A stretch of DNA of 64,000 nt, from assembly GCA_050248275.1 (NCBI GenBank), contig JBFWSR010000001.1, positions 124,001 through 188,000 on the forward strand, given 5' to 3'. The notes under the pieces are model-generated. The model was not told the DNA's origin and ran no database searches. It saw only the letters and a program-made list of their open reading frames with translations. Both the position numbers and the translations under genes were made by a program. Shown here piece by piece: positions 35,044-42,747 of the stretch (the stretch's first letter is position 1; every line of letters begins with the position of its first letter). The stretch comes from CAILZL01 sp050248275 (GTDB taxonomy: Bacteria > Pseudomonadota > Gammaproteobacteria > Steroidobacterales > Steroidobacteraceae).

Positions 35044-36842
35044 GCAAACTTCCTTTGAACGGTCGCCGCAGCCATATTGCGATAAACAATCAGCATTGGC
35101 ACCGCCTCTGCCTGTTGCAGCAAACGGGCAAAACGCTGCTGGAAATCAAGACGATCGGTAATGCCCAGAATCAACATCTGATCCGGTTTGTCACCCAGTT
35201 GCCGCTGGAGCTCGTCGGCGACATCGCCAAAGTGCAGTTCGGTACGCATTTCCAGACCGTGTACCGCTTGTGCTTCGGAACGTGCATCCAGCAGTTCGCG
35301 CATGGCGCCGGGTTTCTGTGCTTCGTTTTCAGTGCCCGGCACGATGTTCAGATAGGTGGCTTCAGCGGGCACATGCCGCAGTACGCTGGCGGCGACTGCC
35401 AGGGTGGCGCGACGTGCATCTTCGGCAGTCCAATGAATCAACACGCGCGTCGGCGGTGTGAAATGGGCGGGCAATACCAACACTTCGCTGGCGCCGTGTT
35501 CCAGCAACCAGTTCAGATGCGGCACCGCCTGGGCGCCCGCGGCAATGACCGACACGCCGGCCAGAGGCGCTGCATTCGCGGCCGGCGCGCCGCCATTACC
35601 GAGTTGTGCTTCCACCTGGGTATTGATGCGCGTTTTCATGCGGGTTGCCAGCTCCACCAGCAGGATATGCGCCTTGAGATCTTCGGCAGCGCTGGCCGTA
35701 CGGGCATACACGGTGTAGCTGGATAGCGGTGTCGGCAACACATGAATACGCCGCACGCCCACAGCGACGGTCTGACCGACGCTCAGCGGCAATTGCCGCT
35801 GTTCATGCTGCGAGCGCGTGACATCCAGCGTCGCCAGATTTTCATTGTCGGCATCGGCACAGACCGCACCCTTGTCGGATTCGGTCATGCGTACGCGCAG
35901 GCGTTCAAAGGCGCCGGTAAATCCTACTGACTCCACCACGCCGCTACCCAGATAGATCGTGTTCAGGGCATCGCGATGCGTCGCCAGCGATACTTCTTCG
36001 GGCCGCAATACGGCCACCACTTCATGATCGCGCTGCAGTTCAGCGCGCTGGTCCCGGGATTTATCCACGGGCGCAGTCACCGGTGTCGTGCCAACACGAA
36101 TACCTTCGGCGGTTTGCCGCGCCAGCAGCAAATTAGCAGCGCCCAGGAATGTGGCCACGAAGCGGGTCGCCGGTCGTGCATACAGCTCTTCGGGACGACC
36201 GACTTCCAGCAGGCGACCCAGATTCATTACGCCGATGCGGTCGGCGAGGGCAAAGGCTTCTTCCTGATCGTGGGTCACCAGAATGGTGGAAATTTTCAAC
36301 TCACGCTGTACTTCGCGGATGGTGCGGCGCAATTCCTCGCGGATCTTCGCATCCAGTGCGCCAAAGGGTTCGTCCATCAACAACACCTGCGGCTTGTGCG
36401 CCAGCGCGCGCGCCACGGCGACGCGCTGTTGCTGACCGCCGGACAGTTGCGTGGGCAGACGTTCATCCATACCGTCCAGGGCGACCAGACGCAGCAGCTC
36501 TTTGCGGCGTGCGCGCCGTTCCGCCGCTTTCACGCCGCGCACGCGCAGCGCGAATTCGATGTTGTCAGCCACGCTCATGTGCTTGAACAGCGCATAGTTC
36601 TGGAACACGAAGCCCACTTCGCGCTTGCGCGGCGACACATGCGTAACATCGCGGCCATGGAGGGAAATACGACCGTGATCGACGCCGGTCAGGCCGGCAA
36701 TCGCGCGCAACAGCGTGCTTTTGCCACTGCCGCTGGCGCCCAGCAGCACAAAGAACTCGCCATCGCCGACATCCAGGGAGACATCGTTGACGACCGGCGT
36801 ATTCTGGTAACGCTTGGTGATCTGGTCGAGCGTAATGGACAT
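35040..36842 (-). CDS. cysA: Sulfate ABC transporter ATPase CysA fused to a C-terminal USP-like domain
   Basis: A 600-residue protein; typical CysA has about 350-370. Residues 1-240 are the ATPase (Walker A GASGSGKS at 35-42, signature LSGGQQQR at 133-140, Walker B LLMDEP at 154-159, HDQEEA switch), then a TOBE-like region to about 370. The remaining 230 residues are extra. Residues about 466-588 resemble a universal stress protein fold (VLIHWTAEDARRATLAVAASVL near the start, QAEAVPMLIVYR at the end), without the G-x9-G-S/T nucleotide loop. No frameshift separates the parts. First gene of the cysA-sbp-cysTW operon. The extra domain may regulate transport; this is inference. Confidence 0.93.
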   Translation of the reverse strand: MSITLDQITKRYQNTPVVNDVSLDVGDGEFFVLLGASGSGKSTLLRAIAGLTGVDHGRISLHGRDVTHVSPRKREVGFVFQNYALFKHMSVADNIEFALRVRGVKAAERRARRKELLRLVALDGMDERLPTQLSGGQQQRVAVARALAHKPQVLLMDEPFGALDAKIREELRRTIREVQRELKISTILVTHDQEEAFALADRIGVMNLGRLLEVGRPEELYARPATRFVATFLGAANLLLARQTAEGIRVGTTPVTAPVDKSRDQRAELQRDHEVVAVLRPEEVSLATHRDALNTIYLGSGVVESVGFTGAFERLRVRMTESDKGAVCADADNENLATLDVTRSQHEQRQLPLSVGQTVAVGVRRIHVLPTPLSSYTVYARTASAAEDLKAHILLVELATRMKTRINTQVEAQLGNGGAPAANAAPLAGVSVIAAGAQAVPHLNWLLEHGASEVLVLPAHFTPPTRVLIHWTAEDARRATLAVAASVLRHVPAEATYLNIVPGTENEAQKPGAMRELLDARSEAQAVHGLEMRTELHFGDVADELQRQLGDKPDQMLILGITDRLDFQQRFARLLQQAEAVPMLIVYRNMAAATVQRKFA

Positions 36843-36898
36843 GACATGGCCACAGACTGAAGATTGTCGATGCTAACTTGGCGACGGTATCAAGGTCA

Positions 36899-36935
36899 GT
36901 TATGCCGCGGTTATAAAATGGTTATAAAACGTTAT
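36899..36935. promoter_or_regulatory. Four phased GTTAT repeats between cysA and the divergent lipoprotein gene
   Basis: GTTAT occurs at 36899, 36910, 36921 and 36931, spacing 11, 11 and 10 bases, one helical turn each. The middle two extend to the 10-bp repeat GGTTATAAAA. Direct repeats of a pentamer with about 6-base gaps are the usual sites for OmpR/PhoB-family regulators. The site lies 57 bases before cysA and about 90 bases before the lipoprotein gene. The OmpR-type regulator at 29350 is a natural candidate; CysB is another, since its sites are also TTAT-rich. Confidence 0.5.
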
Positions 36936-37025
36936 TGAAGGGCGGTGCGTAGATGACAACTTCTTCAGGAATCGCAACTTCGCCCGCCGTTGCCGTCAAA
37001 ATATCCGGGTGAACCACCTTCGGGT

Positions 37026-37805
37026 ATGACTGTGAAAGTGAAACGCCTATTTCCCATCCTGAGCATTCTATGGATCAGCCTGCTGGCCGCCTGCAGCAAG
37101 CTCGATATGCCTGAACCTGGCACCTATCGGGCGTGCGTCAAGCTGCGCGGCGGCGAAGCGCCCTTCCAATTGCAGATCAGCGAACAGCATGGCAGCACGC
37201 TGATCGGCATTCTGCATGATGGCGAATTGCAACCCGCCACTCACCTGACTGTGCAGGACGGCCAACTGACCGCGCAACTGCCGGATGCCGCCGGCACGCT
37301 CCATGCTCGCATCGGTCGCGGAATATTGACTGGTGAAGTCCGCATCACCGATCCCCAAGGCCAATCACAGACCCTGCCTTTCACCGCCGAGCGGGACCGC
37401 CATGATCGATTTGTGGCCGAGGCCAGCACCGATAATGCCGATGTTACGGGTTACTGGCTGCTGGACGCACCCGGTTCCTTCCCGGCGCCGGTAACGCTGC
37501 AGATGAACCAGCACTTCGATGCCGTTGACGGTCAACTACACCTGCCCGACGGCAGCACCGCCTTCCTGCTGGGACAGACGCATAACGATACGGTTTATCT
37601 GTCTGCACTCGGTCAGGGCCGCGCCATGCTGTTCAAGGGTTCGGTCAATGAACATGGCGAGCTGCAGGGCGAGTTGTGGGTCAATCTGAGTAATGCCATC
37701 CCTGCCGTTGCCCGACGCATGACCGATGAGCAAGCGGCGGCACTGCAGGACAGCGAAGAACAGGTACGCAAGGTAGCCCTGCCCTGGAATATTCCGATGC
37801 GCTAG
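37026..37805 (+). CDS. Putative lipoprotein, function unknown
   Basis: A 259-residue protein from ATG at 37026. MTVKVKRLFPILSILWISLLAAC is a lipoprotein signal with lipobox LAAC; the mature part begins with CSKLDMPEPGTYRACVKL. The rest is predicted beta-rich, with repeated short strands (GELQPATHLTVQDGQL, GYWLLDAPG), and a helical, charged end. I do not recognise a family. It is divergent from cysA and shares the GTTAT-repeat region, so it may belong to the same regulon. Confidence 0.75.
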   Translation: MTVKVKRLFPILSILWISLLAACSKLDMPEPGTYRACVKLRGGEAPFQLQISEQHGSTLIGILHDGELQPATHLTVQDGQLTAQLPDAAGTLHARIGRGILTGEVRITDPQGQSQTLPFTAERDRHDRFVAEASTDNADVTGYWLLDAPGSFPAPVTLQMNQHFDAVDGQLHLPDGSTAFLLGQTHNDTVYLSALGQGRAMLFKGSVNEHGELQGELWVNLSNAIPAVARRMTDEQAAALQDSEEQVRKVALPWNIPMR

Positions 37806-37899
37806 TTGCCGCGCAGTGTTGCGTACACCCGCCATCGAGGAATCGCAGTAAACTTGCGTGTCAACTCATGCCATCCCGCCATTGACAGGATTCGTTCTC

Positions 37900-38382
37900 A
37901 TGCCCTCGTTTGACATTGTCTCCGAGCTCAACCAACACGAAGTGGTCAATGCTGTCGATCAGGCTACGCGCGAACTCGACACCCGCTTCGATTTCAAAGG
38001 CGCCAACGCCAAATTCGAGCTCAAGGACAAACTCATCACCATGAGCGCGCCAGCAGACTTTCAGCTCAAGCAGATGCTGGAGATCCTCAAATTGCGTCTC
38101 GCCAAACGCAATATCGATGTGCAATGCCTGAAAATCGACGAACCCGTCATCAACCTGCAAACCGCCAAGCAGATGATCACACTGCGCGAAGGCATCGATA
38201 GCGAACTGAGCAGGAAGGTCCAGCGACTCATCAAGGATTCCAGACTGAAAGTCCAGGCGGCGTTGCAGGACAAACAGGTGCGCGTGACCGGCAAGAGTCG
38301 CGATGACCTGCAGGCAGCCATTGCCCTGATTCGCGGCGCCAAACTGGACATGCCGTTGCAATTCACCAATTTCCGGGACTGA
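37900..38382 (+). CDS. yajQ: YajQ family nucleotide/cyclic-di-GMP-binding protein
   Basis: A 160-residue protein; the ATG at 37900 gives the conserved start MPSFDIVSELNQHEVVNAVDQ and has AGGA about 10 bases upstream. Two alpha/beta repeats follow (TRFDFKGANAKFEL, and IKDSRLKVQAALQDKQVRVTGKSRDDLQAAI). A Xanthomonas homologue binds cyclic di-GMP and works with a transcription factor. It is followed after 2 bases by oxyR, so the two are co-transcribed. Confidence 0.95.
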   Translation: MPSFDIVSELNQHEVVNAVDQATRELDTRFDFKGANAKFELKDKLITMSAPADFQLKQMLEILKLRLAKRNIDVQCLKIDEPVINLQTAKQMITLREGIDSELSRKVQRLIKDSRLKVQAALQDKQVRVTGKSRDDLQAAIALIRGAKLDMPLQFTNFRD

Positions 38383-38384
38383 AC

Positions 38385-39281
38385 ATGAACCTGCGCGATC
38401 TGCGTTATCTGGTGGCGCTTGCCGACACCCGGCACTTCGGCAAGGCGGCCACGCGCTGTCATGTCAGTCAGCCGACCCTGTCCGCTCAGTTGAAAAAACT
38501 GGAGGAATACCTGGGTGTGGAACTGATTGAACGGCAGCCGCGTCGGGTGGCATTGACGGAAATCGGCGAACAGATCGTGGCGCGTGCACGGCGCATCGTC
38601 AGCGACAGCGATGAACTGCTGACGCTGGCGCGCAGCCAGCGCGATCCGCTGAGCGGCAGTCTGAAGCTGGCGCTCATTCCTACCATCGGACCTTACCTGC
38701 TGCCACTGCTGGCCAGACAACTACGCAAGCAATTGCCCAAACTGAAGCTCATGCTGTACGAGTATCAGACCGAACCCCTGTTGCAGGCATTGCGCGCCGG
38801 CGATATCGACATGGGTGTGCTGGCTCTGCCGGTGCATGCCGATGGGGTGGATACGCGCAAGCTGTTCGAAGAAGACTTCATGGTTGCCCTGCCCAAAGGT
38901 CATCGGCTGGCCGACAAGGCAACGGTGAAACTGGACGATCTGGCAGGTGATTCACTGCTGCTGCTTGAAGATGGTCATTGCCTGCGCGATCAGGCATTGG
39001 ATATCTGCAGCCAGGGCGATCTGGAAGAGGATCAGGATTACCGCGCCACCAGTCTGGAAACCCTGCGGCAGATGGTGGCGGCTGGCATGGGCGTCACCTT
39101 GCTGCCCAAACTCACCACCACCGGGCCCTTCGGCAACGAGAAAAGCGTGGTCATCAAACCCTTCCCCAAACCAGCGCCCACCCGGATCGTGGGGGCGGTA
39201 TGGCGCAAAAGCAGTACGCGCAATCCTGCCATCAAGGCAGTATGCGATGTGATCGAATCGAACCTGCAGGGTCGTATTTGA
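38385..39281 (+). CDS. oxyR: Peroxide-sensing LysR-type regulator OxyR
   Basis: A 298-residue LysR-type activator. The N-terminal winged helix-turn-helix reads RHFGKAATRCHVSQPTLS. The peroxide switch LLEDGHCLRDQALDIC places redox cysteines at residues 199 and 208, the same numbers as in E. coli OxyR, and ATSLETLRQMVAAGMGVTLLP is nearly identical to that family. It should activate catalase, Ahp and thioredoxin genes under hydrogen peroxide. No ribosome site beyond the end of yajQ is evident, fitting coupling. A 6-bp GAAGCC/GGCTTC stem follows the stop without a T-run. Confidence 0.96.
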   Translation: MNLRDLRYLVALADTRHFGKAATRCHVSQPTLSAQLKKLEEYLGVELIERQPRRVALTEIGEQIVARARRIVSDSDELLTLARSQRDPLSGSLKLALIPTIGPYLLPLLARQLRKQLPKLKLMLYEYQTEPLLQALRAGDIDMGVLALPVHADGVDTRKLFEEDFMVALPKGHRLADKATVKLDDLAGDSLLLLEDGHCLRDQALDICSQGDLEEDQDYRATSLETLRQMVAAGMGVTLLPKLTTTGPFGNEKSVVIKPFPKPAPTRIVGAVWRKSSTRNPAIKAVCDVIESNLQGRI

Positions 39282-39349
39282 TCTGAAGCCGGGATCTGTC
39301 GGGCTTCATGACCTTGCGCTGTCTGACCGCGCCCTGTTAGATTCCAGTC

Positions 39350-39433
39350 ATGCGTAACCACCAGCAACCTGTTTCTCAACCGCCCCGTCGCGGCGGTTCG
39401 TTGCTGGGTGCGCGCCTGCACCTGCGTCGCTAA
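39350..39433 (+). CDS. Candidate leader peptide upstream of leuA
   Basis: A 27-codon frame beginning ATG CGT AAC CAC and ending with TAA, with four leucines in its last third (SLLGARLHLRR). Hairpins follow: GCGTC/GACGC spanning the stop codon, GCGCC/GGCGC at 39452-39465, then an A/T-rich arm pair ending in six T (39469-39488). This resembles transcription attenuation of leucine genes, but the Leu codons are not consecutive and the terminator stem is weak. No promoter is obvious. Confidence 0.35.
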   Translation: MRNHQQPVSQPPRRGGSLLGARLHLRR

Positions 39434-39523
39434 GACGCACATCAACCTTTTGCGCCGCCCGGCGCTACACAAAATCTGAGTTTTTTGTTTTACCGCAGGC
39501 CGCCCTGCCGTGGGAGAACCACC

Positions 39524-41221
39524 ATGTTGAAGCAACCTGCTCGAAAGTATCGAGCCTTCGCACCGATCAATTTGCCGGATCGCCACTGGCCTAACGTCAT
39601 AATCAGCAAACCACCGACATGGTGCAGCGTCGATCTGCGCGATGGCAATCAGGCACTGATCGAGCCCATGGATGCAGCACGCAAGCTGCAGATGTTCGAA
39701 CTGCTGGTAAAGACCGGCTTCAAGGAAATCGAGGTGGGCTTTCCCGCCGCGTCGCAAACCGATTTTGATTTCGTCCGGCACATCATTGACAACCACCTGA
39801 TTCCGGATGACGTGACCATTCAGATATTGACCCAGGCGCGCCCGGAACTGATTGCACGTTCGTTTGATGCATTGCGCGGCGCACGGCGCGCCATCGTGCA
39901 TTTGTACAACTCCACTTCCACCGTGCAACGGCGCGTGGTGTTCGGTCTGGGCATGCCCGGCATCATCGACATCGCAGTACGCGGTGCGGAATGTGTATTG
40001 CAACAGGCACGACAGCAGCCGGGCACCGACTGGGTGTTTCAGTACAGCCCGGAAAGTTTTACCGGCACGGAGCTGGAATTTGCGGTGGAGGTTTGCAATG
40101 CAGTGAATGCTGTGTGGCAACCGTCGCCAGCCAGCAAAGTGATTCTGAATCTGCCTGCGACCGTGGAAATGGCCACGCCCAACGTGTATGCCGATCAGAT
40201 CGAATGGTTCTGCCGCCATATCAGGCAGCGCGACAGCGTGATCATTTCGGTACATCCGCACAATGATCGCGGCACCGCAGTGGCCGCCGCCGAACTGGCC
40301 ATGATGGCCGGCGCGGACCGTGTCGAAGGCACGTTGCTCGGCAATGGCGAGCGGACCGGCAATGTCGATGTGGTGACGCTGGCCATGAATCTGTACACCC
40401 AGGGTATTCATCCGGGGCTGGATTTTTCCAACATCAATGAAGTGGCGCGTTGCGTCGAGCATTGTAACCAGTTGCCGGTTCATCCGCGTCATCCGTATGT
40501 CGGCGACCTGGTGTTTACTGCTTTTTCCGGATCACATCAGGATGCGATCAAGAAAGGTTTTGCTGTCCGCAAGGATGACGCTCTCTGGGAAGTGCCCTAC
40601 CTGCCCATTGATCCTCGCGATCTGGGTCGCACGTACGAATCCGTCATTCGGGTCAACAGTCAGTCCGGCAAGGGTGGCATCGCTTATCTGCTGGAACGCG
40701 ACTATGATCTGGCGCTGCCACGTCGCTTGCAGATCGAATTCAGTCAGGTCGTACAGAACGTCACGGACACCACTGGCAAGGAACTCGGTTCAGCAGAGAT
40801 ATGGACCTTGTTCGAGCGCGAATATCTTCGTCAAGGCGGTGCATATGAATATCGGTCGCACCAATTGATCACTGCACAGGACGGCAGCGACAACGAAAGA
40901 TTGGCGATCAAGTTGAGTTATCGCGGTCAGGGCGCCAGCTTCACCGGCAGCGGCAATGGTCCGATTAGTGCCCTGATCGACGCACTGGGTTTGCAATGCG
41001 ATGTACTGTCGTATGAAGAACGCTCAATAGGCAGTGGCAGCGACGCCAGGGCGGTAGCTTTTGTCGAGCTCACCACCCCGGCACGGGTGACTCTGTTTGG
41101 GGTAGGGGTGCACGGCAACATTGTCAGCGCTTCGCTGGTAGCGGTGCTGAGCGCGGTCAATCGTGCGCTCAAGCAGGGAATATTGAGCGATGCCATGCCG
41201 GCTGCGAGTGCAGGCATTTAA
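39524..41221 (+). CDS. leuA: 2-isopropylmalate synthase
   Basis: A 565-residue enzyme of the first leucine-specific step, from acetyl-CoA and 2-oxoisovalerate. ATG at 39524 has GGGAGA upstream. The HMGL-like barrel has SVDLRDGNQAL (metal Asp), GFPAASQTDFDFVR and the metal His pair in SVHPHNDRGTAVAAAE. The C-terminal LeuA allosteric domain (about 440-560) gives leucine feedback. SNINEV and HQDAIKKGF mark the longer Corynebacterium/Mycobacterium-type LeuA rather than the 520-residue E. coli type. Other leu genes are not adjacent. Confidence 0.95.
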   Translation: MLKQPARKYRAFAPINLPDRHWPNVIISKPPTWCSVDLRDGNQALIEPMDAARKLQMFELLVKTGFKEIEVGFPAASQTDFDFVRHIIDNHLIPDDVTIQILTQARPELIARSFDALRGARRAIVHLYNSTSTVQRRVVFGLGMPGIIDIAVRGAECVLQQARQQPGTDWVFQYSPESFTGTELEFAVEVCNAVNAVWQPSPASKVILNLPATVEMATPNVYADQIEWFCRHIRQRDSVIISVHPHNDRGTAVAAAELAMMAGADRVEGTLLGNGERTGNVDVVTLAMNLYTQGIHPGLDFSNINEVARCVEHCNQLPVHPRHPYVGDLVFTAFSGSHQDAIKKGFAVRKDDALWEVPYLPIDPRDLGRTYESVIRVNSQSGKGGIAYLLERDYDLALPRRLQIEFSQVVQNVTDTTGKELGSAEIWTLFEREYLRQGGAYEYRSHQLITAQDGSDNERLAIKLSYRGQGASFTGSGNGPISALIDALGLQCDVLSYEERSIGSGSDARAVAFVELTTPARVTLFGVGVHGNIVSASLVAVLSAVNRALKQGILSDAMPAASAGI

Positions 41222-41229
41222 GACAAACT

Positions 41230-41259
41230 GTCATGACAGGGCCAAGGCCCTGTCATGAC
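41230..41259. terminator. Strong 14-bp hairpin between convergent leuA and the CBS gene
   Basis: Perfect arms GTCATGACAGGGCC and GGCCCTGTCATGAC separated by AA. It sits 8 bases after the leuA stop and 6 before the CBS gene stop. No T-run follows on either side, so it may stop transcription only weakly or protect both 3' ends. Confidence 0.6.
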
Positions 41260-41265
41260 TCAGAT

Positions 41266-41700
41266 TCAACTGGCGATGTAACGCTCGAGCTGAGTAATGG
41301 TTTGCTGCTGCTCTTCCATGACCGCTCTGACCAGATCGCCGATGGAAATCATGCCGATCAGCCGGCCTTTTTCCATCACCGGCAGGTGACGCACACGATG
41401 CTCGGTTACCAGATGCATGCAATGGTTGATGCTGTCGTCGGGAGTGACCGTGATTACCGGACTGCTCATGATCTGCCAGACCGGCGTTTCTGCTGAAGAT
41501 CGGCCATGCAGGATCACTTTGCGGGCATAGTCGCGCTCGGAAACGATACCAACTAAAACAGCATCGCGCAGGACCGGCAGTGCGCCTACATGTTTTTCGG
41601 CCATCAGCCGGATGGCGACCAATACCGGATCTTCGGCTTCAATTGACCAGATGTCTTTTCCCGATTCCTTGTCACTGAGCAAATGTTTGACGCGCAACAT
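41266..41700 (-). CDS. CBS-domain pair protein
   Basis: A 144-residue protein with two CBS motifs and little else: first about residues 12-65 (ALPVLRDAVLVGIVSERDYAR), second about 78-130 (VRHLPVMEKGRLIGMISIGDLVRA). Such small proteins bind adenine nucleotides and modulate partners. ATG at 41700 is chosen over an upstream ORF start that lacks family sequence. No partner gene is evident beside it. Confidence 0.9.
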   Translation of the reverse strand: MLRVKHLLSDKESGKDIWSIEAEDPVLVAIRLMAEKHVGALPVLRDAVLVGIVSERDYARKVILHGRSSAETPVWQIMSSPVITVTPDDSINHCMHLVTEHRVRHLPVMEKGRLIGMISIGDLVRAVMEEQQQTITQLERYIAS

Positions 41701-41770
41701 GACCAAACCCTCGATGGAGCGATTGGTTCTGATTCTAGCCCACACTTACAGGTGAGCAATACCAGCGGGT

Positions 41771-42073
41771 TTATTTGCGAGACATATTGCTGCGGATCAT
41801 GTGCTCGGCTGCCAGCCAGTCCTGCAGTTCATGACCCGGCGCGAAATTGCGCTGCTCGGCCATGAAATACGCTGCCGTGGCAATCATGTGCATCATGTCA
41901 CTGTCAATAATGGCGGGTTCAGATGTTGCGGTTTTCCTGACGGTCGGTTTGCGCTTGCGAGGCATCGTCGTAGCCTCGGATTTGGCGGCAGCGCTGTTCG
42001 ATTTGGACGCAGCAGGCTTGGCAGTACGCACTTTGCTTGTGCGTACTGCGGGGATAACGGGGGTAATTTCCAT
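41771..42073 (-). CDS. DUF2934 protein with basic low-complexity N-terminus
   Basis: A 100-residue protein. Residues 1-55 are rich in Lys, Ala, Ser and Thr (KVRTAKPAASKSNSAAAKS, MPRKRKPTVRKTA), like a DNA-binding histone-like tail. Residues 60-96 match DUF2934 (MIATAAYFMAEQRNFAPGHELQDWLAAE). Function is unknown; association with stress and nucleic acids has been guessed for this family. Confidence 0.8.
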   Translation of the reverse strand: MEITPVIPAVRTSKVRTAKPAASKSNSAAAKSEATTMPRKRKPTVRKTATSEPAIIDSDMMHMIATAAYFMAEQRNFAPGHELQDWLAAEHMIRSNMSRK

Positions 42074-42184
42074 GGTGGCTCCTCATCCAGGCAGTGGTAC
42101 TCGAAAACAAGCACTTACTGTGCCAGCGAACCATACCGGGCTGGGTGTACGCGCAAAGCACGTACGATAGTCACTCAAAGATGA

Positions 42185-42667
42185 TTAATGGTGATGGCCG
42201 CCCGGACCATGGACATGACCGTGGCTGAGCTCTTCCTTGCTGGCAGCTCGCACCTCGACAATCTGCACGGCGAAATGCAGGGTCTGATCGGCCAGCGGAT
42301 GATTGCCATCCACCGTAATGGTTTCGCCGGCAACTCTGGTTACCGTAACGGTGCGCGGACCGTGATTGGAATCTGCATGAAACTGCATGCCGACCTCCAC
42401 ATCAGGGATGCCTTCAAAGGCACTGCGCGGCACCTCCTGGATCAGCATTTCATCGCGCACGCCATACCCCTCTTCGGGAGGAATGCTGACATTGACCGCA
42501 TCGCCAGCCTGTTTACCTTCCAGCGCCTTTTCCAGACCGGGAATCAGATTGCCGTGCCCTTGCAGATAAGCCAGCGGCTCGGCGCCCTCGGAGGAATCCA
42601 GGACTTCGCCCGCATCGTTTTTCAATGTGTAATGAATCTGCACGGCAGTATTTTTGGCGATCTGCAT
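42185..42667 (-). CDS. slyD: FKBP-type peptidyl-prolyl isomerase SlyD
   Basis: A 160-residue prolyl isomerase and chaperone. The FKBP domain (YTLKNDAGEVLDSSEGAEPLAY, GLEKALEGKQAGD) is interrupted by the insert-in-flap domain (about residues 65-120). The C-terminus ends in a His-rich tail (SHGHVHGPGGHHH), which in E. coli SlyD binds nickel. Stand-alone gene with a ribosome site near GGAGCG. Confidence 0.95.
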   Translation of the reverse strand: MQIAKNTAVQIHYTLKNDAGEVLDSSEGAEPLAYLQGHGNLIPGLEKALEGKQAGDAVNVSIPPEEGYGVRDEMLIQEVPRSAFEGIPDVEVGMQFHADSNHGPRTVTVTRVAGETITVDGNHPLADQTLHFAVQIVEVRAASKEELSHGHVHGPGGHHH

Positions 42668-42747
42668 GGGGCGCTCCGGACAACGGGGTTCCTTGAATGG
42701 GACGTCACTACACCATGCGGGCAGAAGCTCGTCAACGGTCGATAACG

